From positions 1 to 58,518 of the forward strand of contig NZ_LAPT01000044.1 in assembly GCF_003194385.1 (NCBI RefSeq): DNA of 58,518 nt. Direction: 5' to 3'. The DNA is from Pokkaliibacter plantistimulans. GTDB taxonomy: Bacteria > Pseudomonadota > Gammaproteobacteria > Pseudomonadales > Balneatricaceae. The translations under genes and the position numbers were made by a program. Below the pieces are notes generated by a model. The model was not told where the DNA came from and searched no databases. It saw only the letters and a list, made by a program, of their open reading frames with translations. Every line of letters starts with the position of its first letter. Within the stretch, counting starts at the first letter, position 1. This document shows, piece by piece, positions 54,966 to 58,518 of this stretch.

Positions 54966-55577
54966 ATGATCAAGCACGATACGATAGAACGTAATATTGG
55001 CCTGATGGCGCTGCTCATCATTCTGGTCATCAGCGGCGGCACCCTGGTAGAGAACGTACCGCTGTTCTTCCTCAAGGAAACCACCCAGCCCGGCCCAGGT
55101 ATCAAGCCACTGCCACCGCTGGCATTGGAAGGTCGTGACATTTATATCCGTGAAGGCTGCAACAACTGCCATTCACAGATGATCCGCCCGCTGCGTGCAG
55201 AGACTGAACGCTATGGCGCTTTCAGTGAAGCCAATGAGTTTGTCTACGACCACCCTTTCCTATGGGGTTCAAAACGCACCGGCCCGGACCTCGCCCGGGT
55301 TGGTAAGCGCTACAGTGATGACTGGCACCGCGCGCACCTGTACAACCCGCGTGACGTCGTGCCTGAGTCAGTCATGCCGGCCTACCCCTGGCTGTTTGAG
55401 AATGAGCTGACTGGCCGTGATACCGAAGCCAAGATGGACGCTCTGCGCAAACTCGGCGTGCCTTACACCGATGACCAGATTGCAACCGCCCGTGATGAAG
55501 TCAAAGGTCACAAGGAAATCGACGCCGTCGTCGCTTATCTGCAGCAGTTGGGCACCACCAAGTCCAACAAGCGATAG
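54966..55577 (+). CDS. ccoO: cbb3-type cytochrome c oxidase subunit II
   Basis: A 203-residue monohaem cytochrome c. One N-terminal helix (about residues 11-30) anchors the protein. [18 protein letters not shown] holds the haem-binding CxxCH (65-69). The axial methionine is likely in [12 protein letters not shown]. It accepts electrons from CcoP and passes them to CcoN. AGGAG lies ahead of the ATG, 12 bases after ccoN. Motifs and length are as in Pseudomonas CcoO. Confidence 0.96.
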   Translation: MIKHDTIERNIGLMALLIILVISGGTLVENVPLFFLKETTQPGPGIKPLPPLALEGRDIYIREGCNNCHSQMIRPLRAETERYGAFSEANEFVYDHPFLWGSKRTGPDLARVGKRYSDDWHRAHLYNPRDVVPESVMPAYPWLFENELTGRDTEAKMDALRKLGVPYTDDQIATARDEVKGHKEIDAVVAYLQQLGTTKSNKR

Positions 55578-55581
55578 CACC

Positions 55582-55785
55582 ATGGAATATTTACTAGCGT
55601 TTCGGCCCTGGGTATCCGTGATCATGCTGATCACCTTTATCGGCCTCTTCATCTGGGTAGCCAATCCCAAGCGCAGCAAGGGCTTCAATGAAGCTGCCAA
55701 CCTGCCTTTTGCTGAGGATGATGAAGAGCAGCCTTCATCACAGGTCGATACTGCACAACCCCACAAGCGGGAGAACAAACAATGA
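55582..55785 (+). CDS. ccoQ: cbb3-type oxidase subunit CcoQ (FixQ)
   Basis: A 67-residue protein with one membrane helix (about residues 9-27, PWVSVIMLITFIGLFIWV) followed by WVANPKRSKGFNEAANLPF, the usual CcoQ end of the helix, and an acidic/polar tail. CcoQ stabilises the oxidase or its assembly. The ATG at 55582 lies between ccoO and ccoP; its stop overlaps the ccoP ATG by 4 bases (ATGA). A longer open frame from 55417 is not the gene. Confidence 0.9.
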   Translation: MEYLLAFRPWVSVIMLITFIGLFIWVANPKRSKGFNEAANLPFAEDDEEQPSSQVDTAQPHKRENKQ

Positions 55786-56669
55786 ATCTGGTACTGAGCG
55801 TAGGGGTCACGTTAATTACCCTGGCGGTCATCCTCGGCTGTTTCGCCCTGGTGATCCAAACCCGCAAGAGTGAGAAGTACAAGGAAGCCACCGAGCAAAC
55901 GCTGGGGCACGAATTTGATGGCATCGAAGAGTATGACAACCCCCTGCCGCGCTGGTGGTTCAACCTGTTCGTCATCACCATCGTGTTCGGTCTGGTGTAT
56001 CTGATGCTCTACCCCGGTCTGGGTAACTTTCAGGGTTTGCTGGGCTGGTCTTCCAAAGGCCAGTACAACACCGAAATGGCCTATGCCGATGAGCACTACA
56101 AGCCTGTCTTTGAAAAATATGCAGCGCTTCCCATAGAGGAAGCGGCAAAGAATCCGGTCGCTGTACAAATGGGACAGCGGCTGTTTCTCAACAACTGCGC
56201 CGTCTGCCATGGCTCACAGGCACAGGGTGGCCATGGCTTCCCGAACCTGGGTGACAATGACTGGCTGTATGGTGGCGCCCCTGACACTATTCTGGCGACC
56301 ATCACCAACGGTCGTACCGGTGGTATGCCCGCCTGGGGAGATGCACTGGGTGAAGACGGTATTGAGGATGTGGCCAACTATGTGCTGAGTCTCTCTGGCC
56401 AGCCACACAATACCGATGCGGCCGCACGTGGTCAGGCTAATTTCCAGGCGCTCTGTACAGCCTGTCATGGACCAGATGGTAAAGGCCAGCAGGCGCTGGG
56501 AGCACCAAACCTGACCGACAACATCTGGCTGTATGGCGGCAGCTTTGCCGATATTACGCAAACGCTGCGTAACGGTCGTGCAGGTGCCATGCCTGCACAC
56601 AAAGACCTGCTGTCAGCCGACAAGATCAAACTGCTGACCGCCTACGTGTACAGCCTGTCGCACAAATGA
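55782..56669 (+). CDS. ccoP: cbb3-type cytochrome c oxidase subunit III, dihaem
   Basis: A 295-residue dihaem cytochrome c. It has an N-terminal helix (about 4-26), a second (about 59-78, RWWFNLFVITIVFG) and a periplasmic part with two haem sites: NNCAVCHGSQ (Cys139, Cys142, His143) and ALCTACHGPDG (Cys225, Cys228, His229). PNLGDNDWLYGG and its repeat in the second domain are typical. It takes electrons from soluble cytochromes for CcoO. It ends the operon with a strong terminator downstream. Confidence 0.96.
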   Translation: MNLVLSVGVTLITLAVILGCFALVIQTRKSEKYKEATEQTLGHEFDGIEEYDNPLPRWWFNLFVITIVFGLVYLMLYPGLGNFQGLLGWSSKGQYNTEMAYADEHYKPVFEKYAALPIEEAAKNPVAVQMGQRLFLNNCAVCHGSQAQGGHGFPNLGDNDWLYGGAPDTILATITNGRTGGMPAWGDALGEDGIEDVANYVLSLSGQPHNTDAAARGQANFQALCTACHGPDGKGQQALGAPNLTDNIWLYGGSFADITQTLRNGRAGAMPAHKDLLSADKIKLLTAYVYSLSHK

Positions 56670-56697
56670 CATCTGGTACATAGCCTGAGCCCAGATG

Positions 56698-56731
56698 TAA
56701 AGGCGGCATGACGCAGATCATGCCGCCTTTA
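56698..56731 (+). terminator. terminator of the ccoNOQP operon
   Basis: TAAAGGCGGCATGA and TCATGCCGCCTTTA form a perfect 14 bp stem with a 6-base loop, about 30 bases after the ccoP stop, followed by CTTTATGC. It separates ccoNOQP from ccoG. Confidence 0.85.
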
Positions 56732-56782
56732 CTTTATGCTCTGGAGACAGCCAACTCCCCCGCCAGATCAAGGCTTTACCAC

Positions 56783-56788
56783 TATAAT
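56783..56788 (+). promoter_or_regulatory. possible -10 box for ccoG
   Basis: TATAAT lies 96 bases upstream of the ccoG ATG, in the gap after the terminator. No good -35 or FNR box is visible at the expected places, so regulation is not clear. Confidence 0.25.
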
Positions 56789-56878
56789 TCACGCATCATT
56801 CCAAGATGACCGCAGACGCCCAACAAACCGCAACACCATCGGGCGCACTGTGCACACACTGTCAATGGTGAGCAGCTG

Positions 56879-58282
56879 ATGAGCAAGATCCCCGTCAAAG
56901 ACATCTCTCCCCAGCCCGACGTCGAGATCGTCGACCTGTACGCCAAACGCACGCATATCTACACCAAAGCTTTTACCGGGTTGTTCCGTAATTTGCGTAT
57001 GGTAGCAGGATGGGCACTGCTGATCGGTTTTTTCGGGGTATCGTGGCTGACCTGGGACGGACAGCAGGCTGTCCACTTTGATCTGCCCAATCGCCAGTTT
57101 CATATTTTTGGCGTCACCCTGTTTCCACAGGACTTTATTCTGCTGTCGTGGCTACTGATCATCCTCGCCTTCACCCTGTTCTTCGTCACCGTCTTTGCCG
57201 GCCGTCTCTGGTGTGGCTACTCCTGCCCTCAGAGCGTCTGGACGTGGATGTTCATGTGGGTGGAGAAAGTCACTGAAGGCGATCGCAATCAGCGCATGAA
57301 GCTGGATAAGCAGCATTGGTCACTCAACAAGTTCCGCAAAAAACTGGCCAAGCATGTACTTTGGCTGCTGATTTCCCTGGGTACGGCTTTTGCTTTTCTT
57401 GGTTACTTCACCCCTGTTCGCGAACTGTTACCCAATATCCTGCATTTTCACCTCGGCCCCTGGGAAAGCTGGTGGCTGCTGTTTTTCACCCTCGCTACCT
57501 ACGGCAATGCTGGCTGGCTCCGTGAGCAGGTATGCATCTACATGTGCCCCTATGCCCGCTTCCAGAGTGTGATGTTTGACCGTGACACGCTGATCGTTTC
57601 CTATGATGCAGCCCGCGGAGAGCCGCGAGGTAGCCGCAAGCGTAATATTGACCCCAAAAGCGTCAACCTTGGTGACTGTATCGACTGCGACAGCTGCGTT
57701 CATGTCTGCCCCACCGGTATCGATATTCGCAACGGTCTGCAGTACGAATGCATTGGTTGTGCCGCCTGCGTTGATGTCTGTGACGACATCATGAGCCGCA
57801 TGGGCTATGCCAAGGGCTTGATCCGCTATACTACGGAACACCAGCTTGAGGGCGGCCAGACTCATATACTGCGACCTCGTCTGATCGGTTATGGCGTCGC
57901 GCTGCTGGTGATGACAGGGGCATTTCTTTACACCATCGGTACGCGTGTGCCACTGGAGCTGGACATCATGCGTGACCGTCAGCAGCTCTATACCCTGACG
58001 CCGGACCAGCGCATCCAGAACTTGTATGAGCTGCGCATAGCCAATAAGTCACAGCAGACGCATAGCTATACCATCAGCATCACGGCACCGGCGAGACTCG
58101 AACTGCTGGGTGGTAACCGCGTTACACTGCAGCCCAGCGAGGTGCTGACTCACAACGTTCAGCTGGTGGCGGCAGAGAAGAAACTGTCACCCGCCAGCTT
58201 TGATGTTCAGTTCATCATTAAAGCCGACGATGCGGATGATCATATTGAGGTCACCAACCGTTTTATCGGGCCGGTGCAATAA
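56879..58282 (+). CDS. ccoG: cytochrome c oxidase accessory protein CcoG (RdxA/FixG)
   Basis: A 467-residue membrane protein with helices in the first half and near residue 340, and two ferredoxin-like 4Fe-4S clusters: DCIDCDSCVHVCPTGID and YECIGCAACVDVCD. FAGRLWCGYSCPQSVWTWMF (Cys-containing, about residue 112) is also typical of CcoG. CcoG reduces copper for delivery to the cbb3 oxidase. It normally heads ccoGHIS; the window ends 236 bases after its stop, and a repeat element lies there instead of ccoH. The C-terminal half has a FixG-type immunoglobulin-like domain. Confidence 0.95.
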   Translation: MSKIPVKDISPQPDVEIVDLYAKRTHIYTKAFTGLFRNLRMVAGWALLIGFFGVSWLTWDGQQAVHFDLPNRQFHIFGVTLFPQDFILLSWLLIILAFTLFFVTVFAGRLWCGYSCPQSVWTWMFMWVEKVTEGDRNQRMKLDKQHWSLNKFRKKLAKHVLWLLISLGTAFAFLGYFTPVRELLPNILHFHLGPWESWWLLFFTLATYGNAGWLREQVCIYMCPYARFQSVMFDRDTLIVSYDAARGEPRGSRKRNIDPKSVNLGDCIDCDSCVHVCPTGIDIRNGLQYECIGCAACVDVCDDIMSRMGYAKGLIRYTTEHQLEGGQTHILRPRLIGYGVALLVMTGAFLYTIGTRVPLELDIMRDRQQLYTLTPDQRIQNLYELRIANKSQQTHSYTISITAPARLELLGGNRVTLQPSEVLTHNVQLVAAEKKLSPASFDVQFIIKADDADDHIEVTNRFIGPVQ

Positions 58283-58284
58283 CC

Positions 58285-58503
58285 TAACAGGCTGTTGAAA
58301 AACGTTATCGAGGCAGCAGAGACAAGGAAATACCCCGAGGGCACAAGAAACAGGCGAAAAAGCGGAGTTTAGTGGACTAAATGAGCATTTGACTCGCTTT
58401 GCTCGCCCCTTCGGGGCCGTACTAAAGCACGTTCAGCCTTGGGCTGTGCGCTTGTTTTTTGGACGTTCATCGGCAACGCAGATAGATTTTCAACAACTTG
58501 TTA
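58285..58503. repeat. palindromic MITE-like intergenic repeat, right copy
   Basis: It begins five bases after the ccoG stop. Ends match the left copy: the first 30 bases (AACAGGCTGTTGAAAAACG and on) and the last (CGGCAACGCAGATAGATTTT) are nearly identical. It is about 75 bases longer. Extra pieces are a 17-base insert near 58328-58344 and a long insert near 58389-58455, the latter with hairpins (GCCCCTTCGGGGC, CAGCCTTGGGCTG). The central TTTAGTggACTAAA is retained. It is a longer variant of the same family. Confidence 0.75.
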
Positions 58504-58518
58504 GCGTAGGGCGTCGTA

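Noticed and set aside
1-58518. CRISPR array, tRNA, rRNA or prophage
   Set aside because: No regularly spaced repeats, no cloverleaf or rRNA sequence and no phage structural genes were recognised on reading; a tRNAscan or Rfam run would be needed to exclude small RNAs formally.

Overview
The window looks like a chromosomal segment of a gammaproteobacterium close to the Oceanospirillales/Pseudomonadales. The order gyrA-serC-pheA-(tyrA/aroA fusion)-cmk-rpsA-ihfB-lapA-lapB-pyrF, the trio ubiG-mupP-yciK, the run pepN-DUF2797-YeaC-glpG-phosphatase-nadK and the cluster ccoNOQP-ccoG all resemble Pseudomonas-type synteny. That placement comes from protein motifs and gene order read by eye, with no database search. 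Almost all of the window is dense core genome. No rRNA, tRNA, CRISPR array, prophage or intact insertion sequence was recognised.

Layout. 1-0.25 kb: the 3' end of an ABC transporter gene followed at once by a palindromic repeat. 0.3-3.3 kb: a HlyU-family protein, a PA2779/PA2778-like pair (small bitopic protein plus lipoprotein C39-like peptidase) and RlmA. 3.3-16.1 kb, minus strand: pyrF, lapB, lapA, ihfB, rpsA, cmk, tyrA-aroA, pheA, serC, gyrA. 16.4-18.8 kb, plus: ubiG, mupP, yciK. 18.9-20.6 kb, minus: mtgA, an Smr protein, a thiamine-binding-family protein. 20.9-22.0 kb: a DJ-1/PfpI protein and a decayed IS4-type transposase. 22.2-29.0 kb, minus: DHH phosphoesterase, aminotransferase, lipoprotein, cysS, glnS. 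29.4-33.9 kb, plus: ppiB, lpxH, rsuA, hisC, DUF2726. 34-43.5 kb, minus: dbpA, an AlbA/Schlafen-domain protein with a small membrane protein, pepN, DUF2797, YeaC, glpG, phosphatase, nadK. 43.7-49.3 kb, plus: a possible small RNA, a deoxyribonucleotidase-like HAD protein, a copper-handling trio (membrane protein, SCO, PCuAC), a MATE exporter and a DUF3080 lipoprotein. 49.2-53.1 kb, minus: LOG protein, ProQ/FinO protein, tusA, rlmM, alpha/beta hydrolase. 53.5-58.3 kb, plus: ccoN, ccoO, ccoQ, ccoP, ccoG, ending in a second copy of the palindromic repeat.

How the genes fit together. The 3-16 kb block joins translation (S1), nucleoid architecture (IHF), aromatic amino acid and serine synthesis, pyrimidine metabolism and LPS assembly control. 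lpxH, lapAB, mtgA and mupP all serve the cell envelope. The SCO/PCuAC trio is a plausible supplier of copper to the cbb3 oxidase encoded 7 kb downstream, and the ccoN upstream region has FNR/ANR-type sites that suggest microaerobic induction. The less explained parts are the two repeat copies placed just behind stop codons, the structured non-coding stretch at 43.7-43.9 kb with an FNR-like box, the PA2779/PA2778-like module and the Schlafen/membrane-protein pair. I saw no clearly new large system.
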